Shown here: in pieces, positions 51,501-60,324 of the stretch
How positions within the stretch are numbered: the stretch's first letter is position 1
Layout of the letters: each line of letters begins with the position of its first letter
Assembly: GCF_000828475.1 (NCBI RefSeq)
Contig: NZ_AP014648.1
Coordinates: 2,305,400-2,369,399 of the forward strand
Source of the DNA: Methyloceanibacter caenitepidi
GTDB lineage: Bacteria; Pseudomonadota; Alphaproteobacteria; Rhizobiales; Methyloligellaceae
Length of the DNA stretch: 64,000 nucleotides
Direction of reading: 5' to 3'
Made by a program: the position numbers and the translations under genes
Notes under the pieces: generated by a model
Databases searched by the model: none
What the model was told of the DNA's origin: nothing
The model's input: the letters and a program-made list of their open reading frames with translations, nothing else

Positions 51501-51727
51501 AGGCAATACTCCTTTTTGCTCTGTACCCCTGCGATAATCGACGCCATCCTTCCATAGGCCGCATGAACCGCCGATGAATGGTGTTGCCGCTGACGTCGCG
51601 GGCGTTCCCTCAGCCTGCGACGGGCCAATACAAGCGGTTTTTTGCGGACAAGAGCGCCGAACTCGTGCCACGGTTCGCAACCATCATCGATTCCAAATCA
51701 CGAGCCCCTCACCGACCAGGACACAAG

Positions 51728-52795
51728 GTGTATCTCCTCCTTGCCGTCATCGTGCTTCTGCTTCTCTTCGCGGCCTCCTATGGCGGCCCCGGCACATGGG
51801 TCTCGCTGGCATCGTCGACCTTGTCTGTCCTGCTCGTCGCCGGCGTCGCCTTCATCGCCAATGCCGGAACCGCCGGCCCGTTTTTCAACGCGCTGGCCGC
51901 ACAATCGCCGGTGTTCTTCAAGGCCGGCATGCGGGATCTTGCTTTTGCCGCGACCAGCACCGCGGCGTCTTTCGCCGAGGGCCGGCAGCGCGCTGCCGCC
52001 GAAAGCACAGCCGCGCCATCCGCGCCGCCCACACCGCTTGCAGCGGACGCACGAAATCCGGATGACGGCAATTGGCTCGATCTGAGTTGGTTCGCTCCAA
52101 CCGATTGGGTCTTCGCGGCAGTGGACTGGCTCGATCCTGCAGGCTGGTTCGAGGCGCAAGATCAAAGAGCACCCGAAGTCCACATCCGGGTGGGCGAGGA
52201 CGCCGCTGGGACCGCACCGGCCACGCCTCAGACGCAGGCGCCGCAGACAGTACCGCAAGCCCCGATGCCCACGGTCCGTTCGATGATGCAGCCGCGCGAC
52301 GAAGCGGCGCAAACCCCTGCCGCCGACGCGCCCTCCTACCGCATCGTCACCGCGCCGTCAGACGACACCGCGCCCGTTACCGGATCGCTTCCCGACAATC
52401 CAAGCACCCCGGTGAAATGGCTCGCAGGCGCTCGCGCGCCCGCAGGCATGGAGGGTGTGCTTCTCACGGGTAGGAATGTCTCGACCCAACCGCTGGACGA
52501 TATTCAGGCGACGCTGAAGCCCGATTCGGCGGCAACACCCGCCGGTCTCAACGATGTCAGGCTGAGCCTGCGTGTCGAGGGGCCCGAGGGAATGGCCGTG
52601 TCCGGCACGTCCGTACCGCCCGGCGCGCGGTTTCACCTGCAAGCCGCAGGATTGTCGAACGATGCCGCACGCGAGCTGGGCGCAGCCATCGTGTCCTTTG
52701 CGTACTCGCAAGCCGGGCGGCGCCGCACTTCGATCATGTATCTGAAGCAGACCGCCCTTGGCGGAGATCTTGGCGGCGGCGCGGAACCGCAATAG
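51728..52795 (+). CDS. Membrane-anchored protein of unknown function
   Basis: From this GTG it has 355 residues. Two hydrophobic helices at the N terminus (VYLLLAVIVLLLLFAASYGG; STLSVLLVAGVAFIANAG) anchor it. A long Pro/Ala/Thr-rich region follows (about 90-210). A folded C-terminal domain of about 110 residues begins around WLAGARAPAGMEGVLLTGRN and ends YSQAGRRRTSIMYLKQ. No named family was recognised. An upstream ATG at 51578 would add 50 residues ending in RPGHK; the start remains uncertain. Its end is 7 bp from the convergent small secreted gene. Confidence 0.6.
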   Translation: MYLLLAVIVLLLLFAASYGGPGTWVSLASSTLSVLLVAGVAFIANAGTAGPFFNALAAQSPVFFKAGMRDLAFAATSTAASFAEGRQRAAAESTAAPSAPPTPLAADARNPDDGNWLDLSWFAPTDWVFAAVDWLDPAGWFEAQDQRAPEVHIRVGEDAAGTAPATPQTQAPQTVPQAPMPTVRSMMQPRDEAAQTPAADAPSYRIVTAPSDDTAPVTGSLPDNPSTPVKWLAGARAPAGMEGVLLTGRNVSTQPLDDIQATLKPDSAATPAGLNDVRLSLRVEGPEGMAVSGTSVPPGARFHLQAAGLSNDAARELGAAIVSFAYSQAGRRRTSIMYLKQTALGGDLGGGAEPQ

Positions 52796-52802
52796 GCGTG
52801 TG

Positions 52803-53204
52803 CTAATCGGCGCTCGCGGGCTCGCCGACTTCCTTGGCCTTCCGCACAAGCTCGTTCAGCGACATCTGGCAATAGGGGCGTACGCCCGACTCGCCGCTGC
52901 GTTCCAGGATCTTGAAGCTGTCGTTCTTGTCGGCGACCGCCTGCCGCCTGAGATGCGCCGTGTTGAGGTCGTGATCGCGGCCGAGATAGTATTTCTCGAT
53001 GGCCACCAGCGCGGTGCCGGCCGTGTCGACATCCTCTTTCGTCAATTGCGCGTGCCGCGCGCATTGCTCGACGATTTCGTACTCGGCGTAATAGTTCTTG
53101 AGCGCCACCGAAAGACTGATCGCCGCGCCGGCTGGAACCGCCAGCACCGCCGCGCCGGCCAAAAGCATCCCACACACGCCGACATGGCGAGCCAAAAGCC
53201 GCAT
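52803..53204 (-). CDS. Small secreted protein of unknown function
   Basis: A protein of 133 residues. The signal peptide (MRLLARHVGVCGMLLAGAAV, ends AGA) is followed by a mostly helical mature part with ALKNYYAEYEIVEQCARHAQ, AIEKYYLGRDHDLN and VRPYCQMSLNELVRKA; the two cysteines could pair. AGGGGA precedes ATG 53204. No family recognised. It is divergent from the SLC13-type permease. Confidence 0.7.
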   Translation of the reverse strand: MRLLARHVGVCGMLLAGAAVLAVPAGAAISLSVALKNYYAEYEIVEQCARHAQLTKEDVDTAGTALVAIEKYYLGRDHDLNTAHLRRQAVADKNDSFKILERSGESGVRPYCQMSLNELVRKAKEVGEPASAD

Positions 53205-53436
53205 CTTCGAATCCCCTGAAGCCATTCCCAAGTGGAGGGCCACTTGGTAACCGAGTTTCCGCGCCGCAACAATGGCCGGGACGCAACACTTGCGCGGAGA
53301 TTTGTTAAAGCGCCAGCGACGGCCGGTCCGAGTAACGCCTGGCGACAATCGATGCTAAACCTCGCAACGCCCCATCCCGGTGCCGGGCGCCGTCGTCTTC
53401 AAAAACGCGAAGTCAGGACCACGAAGACTAGAGGCC

Positions 53437-54687
53437 ATGATCACGACCAGCCTGATCGTCTCTTGCCTGATCTTCCTCCTCATCGCGGTTCGGCAATGGC
53501 TGCCGCCGTCCGTGCGCATCTGGCACATCATGGTCGCTGGCGCGAGCGTTCTACTCGTTCTGGGAGAGATATCTCCGGCCGAGGCCTGGACGGCGATCGA
53601 TTGGAACGTCATCGCCTACCTGTTCGGGGTCTTCGCCATCGGGGCCGCCCTTTATGACGCGGGCGTGTCCCATCTGATCGGACGGCGTATCGCCGCCATG
53701 ACGTCGCACGGCGCGGCGCTGGCCGTGGTGACCGTGGCAACGACGATCTGCTCGGCCGTGCTGACCAACGATGCGTCAGCTATCATCGGCACGCCCATCG
53801 TCCTGATGCTCGCACGGGCCTTACGCCTGCCCGCGGGGCCGCTTCTCATCGCCCTCTGCGCCACCGTGACGGTCGGCAGCATGTTCAGCCCCGTCGGCAA
53901 CCCGCAAAACATTTTGATCGCAACCCGCGGCGGTCTTGCCAATCCGGTGACGACGTTCCTGCTGTGGCTGACCGTGCCGACCGCGCTTTCGCTGGTCGTG
54001 GTCTATCTATGGTCGCGCTTTCTGATCTCGCGCGGAAACGACGGCACCAACTTCGACCTCCACGACCTGCCGGAGCCGTCCGACAACGGCAGCGCCTGGC
54101 CCGCTTATCTCGCCGTGGGGCTCCTAGTCGTGCTGATCGTGGCCGACAGCGTGATGCAAGGCTTGGGGCACACCCAGCGGATCCCCTTCGGAATCGCGAG
54201 CCTCGTCGCATGCGCACCCGTTTTTCTGTTCAGCCCCAATCGCCTGGCCGTCGTCAAGGAGCTGGACTGGGCCACCCTCGCCTTCTTCGTGGCCATGTTC
54301 ATCGTGACAGGCTCGCTGCTGCAATCCGGCTCGCTGCAAGCCATGCTCGGCGAACGGCAAGCCGACCTCGGCGAACTGCCTGTGATCGCGCTCGGGAGTT
54401 TCTGGGCCAGCCAGATCTTCTCCAACGTACCGGTCGTCGAGATATATCTGCATCTCGTGCACGACTGGGAGATCCCCGAACTGATGATGCTGGCCGGCAT
54501 TTCCACCCTTGCCGGCAACCTCTTCATCATCAGCGCGGCGAGCAACGTGATCGTCGTTCAGCAGGCGGAGCGCTTCGGCAAGACGCCTTTCACGTTCTGG
54601 CAGTTTACCTCCGGCGTGCTGCCGATCACCCTCGCGTCCGTCGTCATCACCTATGCCTGGATCGCATTCGTCTCGACGTTGAATTGA
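53437..54687 (+). CDS. SLC13 / ArsB-NhaD-type anion permease
   Basis: Integral membrane protein of 416 residues with about 10-11 helices. Features of the ion-transporter superfamily are ICSAVLTNDASAIIGTPIV and TVTVGSMFSPVGNPQNILIA (the SxxNPQN-type loop), and a second ASQIFSNVPVVEIYL loop. The substrate cannot be told from sequence: arsenite, dicarboxylate and sodium transport all occur in the superfamily. Start at ATG 53437, where the first helix begins. It converges with the XRE-cupin regulator across 45 bp. Confidence 0.83.
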   Translation: MITTSLIVSCLIFLLIAVRQWLPPSVRIWHIMVAGASVLLVLGEISPAEAWTAIDWNVIAYLFGVFAIGAALYDAGVSHLIGRRIAAMTSHGAALAVVTVATTICSAVLTNDASAIIGTPIVLMLARALRLPAGPLLIALCATVTVGSMFSPVGNPQNILIATRGGLANPVTTFLLWLTVPTALSLVVVYLWSRFLISRGNDGTNFDLHDLPEPSDNGSAWPAYLAVGLLVVLIVADSVMQGLGHTQRIPFGIASLVACAPVFLFSPNRLAVVKELDWATLAFFVAMFIVTGSLLQSGSLQAMLGERQADLGELPVIALGSFWASQIFSNVPVVEIYLHLVHDWEIPELMMLAGISTLAGNLFIISAASNVIVVQQAERFGKTPFTFWQFTSGVLPITLASVVITYAWIAFVSTLN

Positions 54688-54732
54688 GGGAATGAAACCG
54701 GCGCTAGTCGCAGCACTACGGACGCCGGATGG

Positions 54733-55323
54733 TCATTTCGGGCCGGTCACCACCACCACGGCGCGACAGGACAGCTTTCCCGTCTGGCTGTAGCTGTGCG
54801 GAAAGCTCGGATCGAAATAGGTCGAGTCGCCTTCGTGGAGTTCGACCGCCTCGTTCTCGAACGACAGCAGGAGCCTCCCTCGAACCACATAGATGAGCTC
54901 GCCGCCCGTATGCCGGTGCGGCGCCGTGGCTTCCGCGCCCGGCTCGAATGTCGCGAGATAGGCATCCATACGCCGGTCGGTGACCGGAAAGTCGAGGGAC
55001 TCGAACCAATAGGTCGGTGCCGCGCCGTCCGTACGATTCGGGAGCCGGAGCCGATCGGCGCGGCGGACGACGGTGGCCTTGGGGCGCTTTGCGTCATCCT
55101 CGAAGAAATGCTCCAGTCCCACCCCGAAAACGGTAGCAATCCGCATCAGCGTCGGCAGCGTTGGCACCAGTTGGCCGGTCTCGATCTTGGATATCAGGCC
55201 CGCCGACATGCCGGTGTGGTCGCCAAGGCGCACCAGGCTCAAGTCCTTCGACTTGCGCAGCCGACGGATCTTCGGACCGATCTTGTATCGCTCCAGACCG
55301 AGCGTTTCGGCGGCCGTTTCCAT
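54733..55323 (-). CDS. XRE-family regulator with C-terminal cupin domain
   Basis: A protein of 196 residues. The helix-turn-helix (about 15-70) reads IRRLRKSKDLSLVRLGDHTG and MSAGLISKIETGQLVPTLPT. The cupin (about 115-190) has PHRHTGGELIYVVRGRLLL and a terminal FDPSFPHSYSQTG with metal-type His. Such proteins sense small molecules and control amino-acid, polyamine or transport genes. Divergent from the LysR-HTH gene; the 154-bp spacer holds a perfect palindrome. Confidence 0.9.
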   Translation of the reverse strand: METAAETLGLERYKIGPKIRRLRKSKDLSLVRLGDHTGMSAGLISKIETGQLVPTLPTLMRIATVFGVGLEHFFEDDAKRPKATVVRRADRLRLPNRTDGAAPTYWFESLDFPVTDRRMDAYLATFEPGAEATAPHRHTGGELIYVVRGRLLLSFENEAVELHEGDSTYFDPSFPHSYSQTGKLSCRAVVVVTGPK

Positions 55324-55378
55324 CGCCTCGCCTCCAATTTCACCAGCGATAAAATGTCAGCTCCGTATTTTTAACGTA

Positions 55379-55396
55379 GTGCAAATTGTTTTGCAC
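55379..55396. promoter_or_regulatory. Palindrome between divergent regulators
   Basis: Perfect 7-bp arms GTGCAAA (55379-55385) and TTTGCAC (55390-55396) with a 4-bp TTGT centre, in the A/T-rich spacer 56 bp before the XRE-cupin gene and 82 bp before the LysR-HTH gene. A good operator candidate for either regulator. Confidence 0.55.
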
Positions 55397-55477
55397 ATCA
55401 CGAAATCTTGTGTGGCGTGAAGGCCGTCTCTGATTTTCAATTGCATCAGTCGAAAGTTGTGAGGACTTTGAAACACG

Positions 55478-55771
55478 ATGAATGAGTGGATCCCGAAAAG
55501 ATCGATCGGCGCGGTCCCCCTGAACGGCTTGCGGACCTTCGAGGTCGTGGCGCGGCACATGTCGCTGAAGAAGGCCGCCGAGGAACTGAACGTCACGCCC
55601 TCGGCCGTCAGTCATCGCCTCCGCGTGCTTGAACGCGTGCTGGGCTGCAAGCTGATGCATCGTCAGGGCGCGGAAATGCAACTCACCCACAACGGGCGTG
55701 TGCTCGCACCGGCCCTTTCGCATGGGTTCGAGATCATCGTCGACGCGGTCGGCAATCTGCAGCCGGACTAA
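55478..55771 (+). CDS. LysR-type helix-turn-helix protein without effector domain
   Basis: A protein of 97 residues. It consists only of the winged helix of LysR-type regulators: LNGLRTFEVVARHMSLKKAA, EELNVTPSAVSHRLRVLERV and LGCKLMHRQGAEMQLTHNGR. The roughly 200-residue sensor domain is absent, and no remnant is seen in any frame in the 39 bp before the next gene or inside it. Either a truncated regulator or a compact stand-alone DNA-binding protein. Most similar in style to the GcvA branch. Divergent from the XRE-cupin gene. Confidence 0.85.
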   Translation: MNEWIPKRSIGAVPLNGLRTFEVVARHMSLKKAAEELNVTPSAVSHRLRVLERVLGCKLMHRQGAEMQLTHNGRVLAPALSHGFEIIVDAVGNLQPD

Positions 55772-55810
55772 CGCGGGCCAGCGATCGAGGCAGGAAAGAA
55801 AGGACCGGCC

Positions 55811-56407
55811 ATGTATGGATCACTGATGGGAAATCTTCTCCGGGCTATCATCGCCGCGACGCTCACCGTCGCGGCCCTCGGCTTCAGCACGATGGCGGCC
55901 GCGGTCGAGATCGGGGCCGTAATGTCCGCGGCGCCGGTCGCCGGCACCGCTCCGGAGCAAACCGGCTGGTTCCACGAAACGGCGATGAGCGAACGGGGCG
56001 AACCCGAACCGCCATCGAAACTCGCCATCATAGCATGCCGCGTGGAGGCGCAGTCGCGCGACGCCAATCTGTCCGCGCCTGCAGTCACCGAGCCTGACTG
56101 GCTCCTGCCGATGGAGTGCATGCGGGTCGTGGAAACAGTGACTGACGCAGCAGCCATGACGAACCTTTGGCTGCGCCCGATGCAGCCGAACCTCGCCGAA
56201 CATGGCAGCTGTGCGGAAGTCGCTATGAACTACGCGCCGGAATGGGAGGCTTCTCACCGGAACTGGCTCATCGTCAAGATCGGCTGCCCCACGGCGATCG
56301 TCGATGCCGACGGCCGCACCATCGGCTGGCACATGCCCGAATGCCAAGGCACCCTGCCCGGCACCGCCTATCCGTTACGCTGCCGCTTCGACCCAAGCGA
56401 GATTTAG
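55811..56407 (+). CDS. Secreted protein of unknown function
   Basis: A protein of 198 residues. An N-terminal hydrophobic export signal (LLRAIIAATLTVAALGFSTM, ends AAAV) is followed by a mature part with seven to eight cysteines, among them ACRVEAQSRD, PMECMRVVE, GSCAEVAMNY, KIGCPTAIVD and PECQGTLPG...LRCRF. Trp residues are frequent. No family recognised. It lies 39 bp after the LysR-HTH gene on the same strand and converges with pccB. Confidence 0.65.
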   Translation: MYGSLMGNLLRAIIAATLTVAALGFSTMAAAVEIGAVMSAAPVAGTAPEQTGWFHETAMSERGEPEPPSKLAIIACRVEAQSRDANLSAPAVTEPDWLLPMECMRVVETVTDAAAMTNLWLRPMQPNLAEHGSCAEVAMNYAPEWEASHRNWLIVKIGCPTAIVDADGRTIGWHMPECQGTLPGTAYPLRCRFDPSEI

Positions 56408-56423
56408 GGAATGAGGAAAATCC

Positions 56424-57956
56424 CTAAAGCGGAATGTTGTCGTGCTTCTTCCAGGGGTTTTCGATGTGCTTGTTGCGCAGCATCTGCAGCCCCCGGCAGA
56501 TACGCATGCGCGTGCCCTGGGGCATGATCACCTCGTCGATATAGCCGCGCTCGGCGGCGACGAACGGATTGGCGAAACGCGCCTGATACTGGTCGATGCG
56601 CTTTTGGATTTTCTCAGGATCGCCGAGCTCTGACCGGTAGAGGATCTCCGCCGCGCCCTTGGCGCCCATCACGGCGATCTCGGCCGACGGCCAGGCATAG
56701 TTCAGATCGCCTCGGATGTGCTTGGAACTCATGACGTCGTAAGCGCCGCCATAGGCCTTGCGGGTGATGACGGTGATCTTCGGCACGGTCGCCTCGGTGA
56801 AGGCGAAGAGCAGCTTCGCGCCGTGCTTAATGAGGCCGCCATATTCCTGGTCGGTGCCCGGCAGGAAGCCCGGCACGTCCACGAAGGTCACGATCGGGAT
56901 CGAGAAGCAATCGCAGAAGCGGACGAAGCGCGCCGCCTTGCGGGAGGCGTCGCTGTCGAGCACGCCCGCCAGCACCATGGGCTGGTTGGCGACGATTCCG
57001 ACCGTGCGCCCTTCCATGCGGGCGAAGCCGATAACGATGTTCCGGGCGAAGGTCTCCTGGACCTCGAAGAAATCGCCCTCGTCCACGACTTTGTGGATCA
57101 GTTCCTTGATGTCGTAGGGCTTGTTCGGATTGTCGGGGATGAGCGTGTTGAGCGATGTGTCCTCGCGGTCCCACGGATCGCGGGTCGGGAGCTCCGGCAC
57201 GCCGGAAAGGTTCGACGTCGGCAGGAAGTCCATGAGCCGGCGCATCTGGAGCAGAGCCTCGACGTCGTTGTCGTAAGCCCCGTCGGCGATGGAGGACTTT
57301 GTGGTGTGAACGGAAGCGCCCCCAAGCTGCTCGGCGGTCACCTCTTCCTTGGTCACGGTCTTCACGACGTCGGGACCCGTGACGAACATGTAAGAGGTGT
57401 CGCGCACCATGAAGATGAAATCGGTCATGGCTGGCGAATAGACGTCGCCGCCCGCGCACGGCCCCATGATGACGCTGATCTGGGGAATAACGCCTGAGGC
57501 CTGGACGTTGCGCAGAAACACCTCGCCGTAGCCGCCGAGCGCCGCAACGCCTTCCTGAATGCGTGCGCCGCCGGCGTCGAACAGGCCGATGACCGGCGCA
57601 CGGTTGCGCAGCGCCATGTCCTGAACCTTGATCATCTTGTTCGCGTGGGCTTCGGACAGCGAGCCGCCGAACACAGTGAAATCCTTGGCAATCACATAGA
57701 CCACGCGGCCGTTGATCGTGCCCCAGCCGGTCACCACGCCGTCGCCCGGAACCTTCGTGTCCGCCATGCCGAAATCGGCACAGCGGTGCTCCACATACAT
57801 GTCGAACTCTTCGAAGGAGTTGTCGTCGAGAAGGAGTTGAAGCCGTTCCCGCGCGGTCAGCTTGCCGCGCTTGTGCTGGGCGTCGATACGCTTCTCGCCG
57901 CCGCCCATGCGAGCCTTGGCACGGCGAATTTCCAGCTCTTCGATGACTTCTTTCAT
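56424..57956 (-). CDS. pccB: Propionyl-CoA carboxylase beta subunit
   Basis: Carboxyltransferase moving the carboxyl group from biotin to propionyl-CoA. The 510 residues match PccB length and carry [37 protein letters not shown], and [13 protein letters not shown], with oxyanion-site glycines in both halves. The start at ATG 57956 is behind GGGGGAG; the frame upstream is not family-like. Together with pccA, 12 kb away, it forms the enzyme that feeds propionyl-CoA into the methylmalonyl-CoA route. Confidence 0.96.
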   Translation of the reverse strand: MKEVIEELEIRRAKARMGGGEKRIDAQHKRGKLTARERLQLLLDDNSFEEFDMYVEHRCADFGMADTKVPGDGVVTGWGTINGRVVYVIAKDFTVFGGSLSEAHANKMIKVQDMALRNRAPVIGLFDAGGARIQEGVAALGGYGEVFLRNVQASGVIPQISVIMGPCAGGDVYSPAMTDFIFMVRDTSYMFVTGPDVVKTVTKEEVTAEQLGGASVHTTKSSIADGAYDNDVEALLQMRRLMDFLPTSNLSGVPELPTRDPWDREDTSLNTLIPDNPNKPYDIKELIHKVVDEGDFFEVQETFARNIVIGFARMEGRTVGIVANQPMVLAGVLDSDASRKAARFVRFCDCFSIPIVTFVDVPGFLPGTDQEYGGLIKHGAKLLFAFTEATVPKITVITRKAYGGAYDVMSSKHIRGDLNYAWPSAEIAVMGAKGAAEILYRSELGDPEKIQKRIDQYQARFANPFVAAERGYIDEVIMPQGTRMRICRGLQMLRNKHIENPWKKHDNIPL

Positions 57957-58145
57957 TTCGAGAACTCCCCCAGCGGCCGCTTCAGACCACAGCCGCACGT
58001 CAGCATGACACTTTTGCCAAGGTCCATAGCATGGCGGGAAAGCGAGGCAAATGGGGAAGGCCGCGCCCGCGTATCGAAAGTTCACCCGGTCTGGGAAGGT
58101 CCTGACTCTCTTTCGAAAGACCGTCCTCCAACCGATTCAAAGGAA

Positions 58146-58910
58146 TCAGGAAAGTGCCAGCACTCTGGCGGCCGCATCGAAGTCAGCCTTGCGGTTCTTG
58201 CGGCGCTGTTTGGCCTCCGCGTCCTCGCCCCACCGGCTGATCTGCCAGTCCTCGTCGACGTGCGCAGCGTCCCAGGCCGCGTCCGGCGAGAGTTCTCCCC
58301 GGGCCACCGCGAGAGGCAGGAGCGCCGACCCGGTCAGGGTCGTCATCACGTGCAGCGCGGCCAGCTTGAGGGCGTCCAGGGGCTCGATCTCGGCCCGCAG
58401 AGCCGCGAGCGAGGTCTCCGGCTGGGGCACATGTATGACGCCCTCGGCGAGGCTGAGCGGCGCGCCCAAGGCCCCAGCGGCCCAGGCGAGCACCGGGTCC
58501 CACGCCTCAGCTTGGAGGGCGAGAAGCCCCTCGGGCCCGCTCGCCCGGTAGCACAGCAAATCCGAGCCCGCATGGGCCACGATGTCGTCGACCACCGCCG
58601 CCTCCTGGCCGACGACCCCGTCGATGGCCGAGTTGACGAGCTTGGTCAGCGGCATCGTATGCGGATCGATCCTCTCCCCTTGCCCCCGCCATTCGTCCGC
58701 GATGGCCTCAGCCAAGGCGGCGCTCGGCACGGCCAGCGCAGCCTTGCCTGGGGTGCGCACAGGCCGACCGTCAAGGAAGATACCCGCGCGACCATCCTCC
58801 TCCGAAACCGTCACGTCTTTGTAGAAGCGTTTGGGGAGACTTGGGCGTTCGAAGCCGGCGGCAACGGTCTTGCCAGCGGTCTTATCTTTGTCGTTCTGCT
58901 GATTGCTCAC
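58146..58910 (-). CDS. ATP12 family F1-ATPase assembly chaperone
   Basis: A protein of 254 residues assisting assembly of the alpha subunit of F1-ATPase; members are typical of alphaproteobacteria and mitochondria. Signature segments are PKRFYKDVTVSEEDGRAGIF, LDGRPVRTPGKAALAVPSAA, DEWRGQGERIDPHTMPLTKL and LLCYRASGPEGL. GTG 58910 is chosen (VSNQQND); a more distal start would overlap the upstream gene. It lies 32 bp downstream of the rluC-like gene and ends the rarA-crcB-rluC string. Confidence 0.88.
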   Translation of the reverse strand: MSNQQNDKDKTAGKTVAAGFERPSLPKRFYKDVTVSEEDGRAGIFLDGRPVRTPGKAALAVPSAALAEAIADEWRGQGERIDPHTMPLTKLVNSAIDGVVGQEAAVVDDIVAHAGSDLLCYRASGPEGLLALQAEAWDPVLAWAAGALGAPLSLAEGVIHVPQPETSLAALRAEIEPLDALKLAALHVMTTLTGSALLPLAVARGELSPDAAWDAAHVDEDWQISRWGEDAEAKQRRKNRKADFDAAARVLALS

Positions 58911-58942
58911 ACTATCACCCAACGGTTCAGACAGAACCGCGC

Positions 58943-59947
58943 CTAGCCGCACGAGATGCCGCACATCTCGTCGTCCTCGTCCGTGTCGCCGCCCTTGGGC
59001 GAGAACCCGAAGGCGGCAAAAGCGGTCTCCATATGGGGTGGCAGCGGGGCGGTAACGTCGACGACGCCCTCGCCGCTCGGATGCGGAAAGCTGATCCGCC
59101 GCGCATGCAGATGCAAGCGCCGTTCGATGCCTTCGGGCAGTTCGATCTCGCTCGGATATTTTGTATCGCCCAGAATGGGATGGCCGAGGATGGCCATATG
59201 GGCGCGCAGCTGATGCTGGCGCCCCGTGACGGGCTTGAGCGACATGAGCGCCACCTGCCGCGCGGCGCGGTCGATCACCGCGTAATGGGTCACGGCGGAC
59301 TGGGCCTTATCCTGCTCGCCGGGGCGCGCCTTCCGCACCCGGTCGCCGTCCGGGGTCGTGGCTTTGACTAGCGCCGCGTCGATTTTTCCTTGTGGCGGCT
59401 TCGGTACGCCATGCACCAGGGCCCAATAGATCTTCCGCACGGAGCGGGTCTGAAAGGCCTTGCCGAGCTTGGCGGCGACGCTGCGCTTCTTGGCCACCAC
59501 CAAGACCCCGGAGGTGTCGCGATCGAGACGGTGTACGAGGCGCGGCCGCGTCTGCGGGCTGTCGCCCATCCCCTCGAGAAGGCGGTCGATGTGTTGTGCG
59601 GTCTTCGTGCCTCCCTGGACGGCGAGACCCGCCGGCTTGTTGAGGATTAGCAGGTCGTCGTCCTCGTAGAGCGTGATGGACTTCAGGAACGCTCGGTCCG
59701 ACTTGGAGAGAGGTTTCGCCGCCCCAGGCGGCGGCGGGGCGTCGGGCAGCGGCGGCACGCGCACGCTCTGGCCCGCCTCGAGACGTGTGTTCGCCTTGAC
59801 CCGGCCGCCGTCGACCCGCACCTGACCCGTCCGCAACAGCTTCTCGAGGCGTCCATGGGGAACTTGCGCGAAATGGGCCTTGAACCAGCGGTCCAGGCGC
59901 ATTCCGTCTTCCTCGTCCGTGACGTTACGTGTCTCGACAGGAGCCAT
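58943..59947 (-). CDS. RluA-family 23S rRNA pseudouridine synthase (RluC/D-like)
   Basis: Isomerises uridines in 23S rRNA. The 334 residues have an N-terminal S4 domain (MRLDRWFKAHFAQVPHGRLE with LLRTGQVRVDG), then the catalytic RluA domain with HRLDRDTSGVLVVAKK (active-site Asp) and SLKPVTGRQHQLRAHMAILG. A Cys/acid tail (DEDDEMCGISCG) ends the protein. ATG 59947 lies 2 bp after the crcB stop, so it belongs to the rarA-crcB string. Which uridines are modified cannot be told. Confidence 0.92.
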   Translation of the reverse strand: MAPVETRNVTDEEDGMRLDRWFKAHFAQVPHGRLEKLLRTGQVRVDGGRVKANTRLEAGQSVRVPPLPDAPPPPGAAKPLSKSDRAFLKSITLYEDDDLLILNKPAGLAVQGGTKTAQHIDRLLEGMGDSPQTRPRLVHRLDRDTSGVLVVAKKRSVAAKLGKAFQTRSVRKIYWALVHGVPKPPQGKIDAALVKATTPDGDRVRKARPGEQDKAQSAVTHYAVIDRAARQVALMSLKPVTGRQHQLRAHMAILGHPILGDTKYPSEIELPEGIERRLHLHARRISFPHPSGEGVVDVTAPLPPHMETAFAAFGFSPKGGDTDEDDEMCGISCG

Positions 59948-59949
59948 GG

Positions 59950-60324
59950 TCAGAGCGCACGCACGAGAGCCAGCCCCGCGAACAGCGCGGCGACGGAAAT
60001 GAAAACCGAAGCAAAGAAGTACAACCCCGCGTTCAGATAGTCGTGACGGACGACCAGATTGGCGAAATCCGCCGAGAAGGACGAGAAGGTCGTGAAACCG
60101 CCCAGAACGCCGAGCGCGAGGAACGCGCGGAGATCCTGGTGCACCGTCCAGCGGAGCGCCATGAGTTCGATCAGAACGCCCATCAAGAAGCATCCGAGGA
60201 CGTTGGCCATGAGCGTCCCCCAGGGAAAGCTGAAGCCCACGAGCCGCACCATGCCGAGGCCGAGTAGATAGCGTGCCGAAGCGCCGATCGCGCCGCCCGC
60301 GGCCACGCTCAAAAGTGTGCTCAC
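59950..60324 (-). CDS. crcB: Fluoride channel CrcB (Fluc)
   Basis: Small four-helix dual-topology channel of 124 residues that exports fluoride. Typical are GAIGASARYLLGLGMVRLVG, FPWGTLMANVLGCFLMGVLI with the pore Asn, and GVLGGFTTFSSFSADFANLV with the sodium/fluoride-track FTTFSSF. It starts with GTG immediately after the rarA stop (TAG-GTG) and stops 2 bp before the rluC-like start. No fluoride riboswitch is seen, because there is no untranslated space ahead of it. Confidence 0.95.
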   Translation of the reverse strand: MSTLLSVAAGGAIGASARYLLGLGMVRLVGFSFPWGTLMANVLGCFLMGVLIELMALRWTVHQDLRAFLALGVLGGFTTFSSFSADFANLVVRHDYLNAGLYFFASVFISVAALFAGLALVRAL

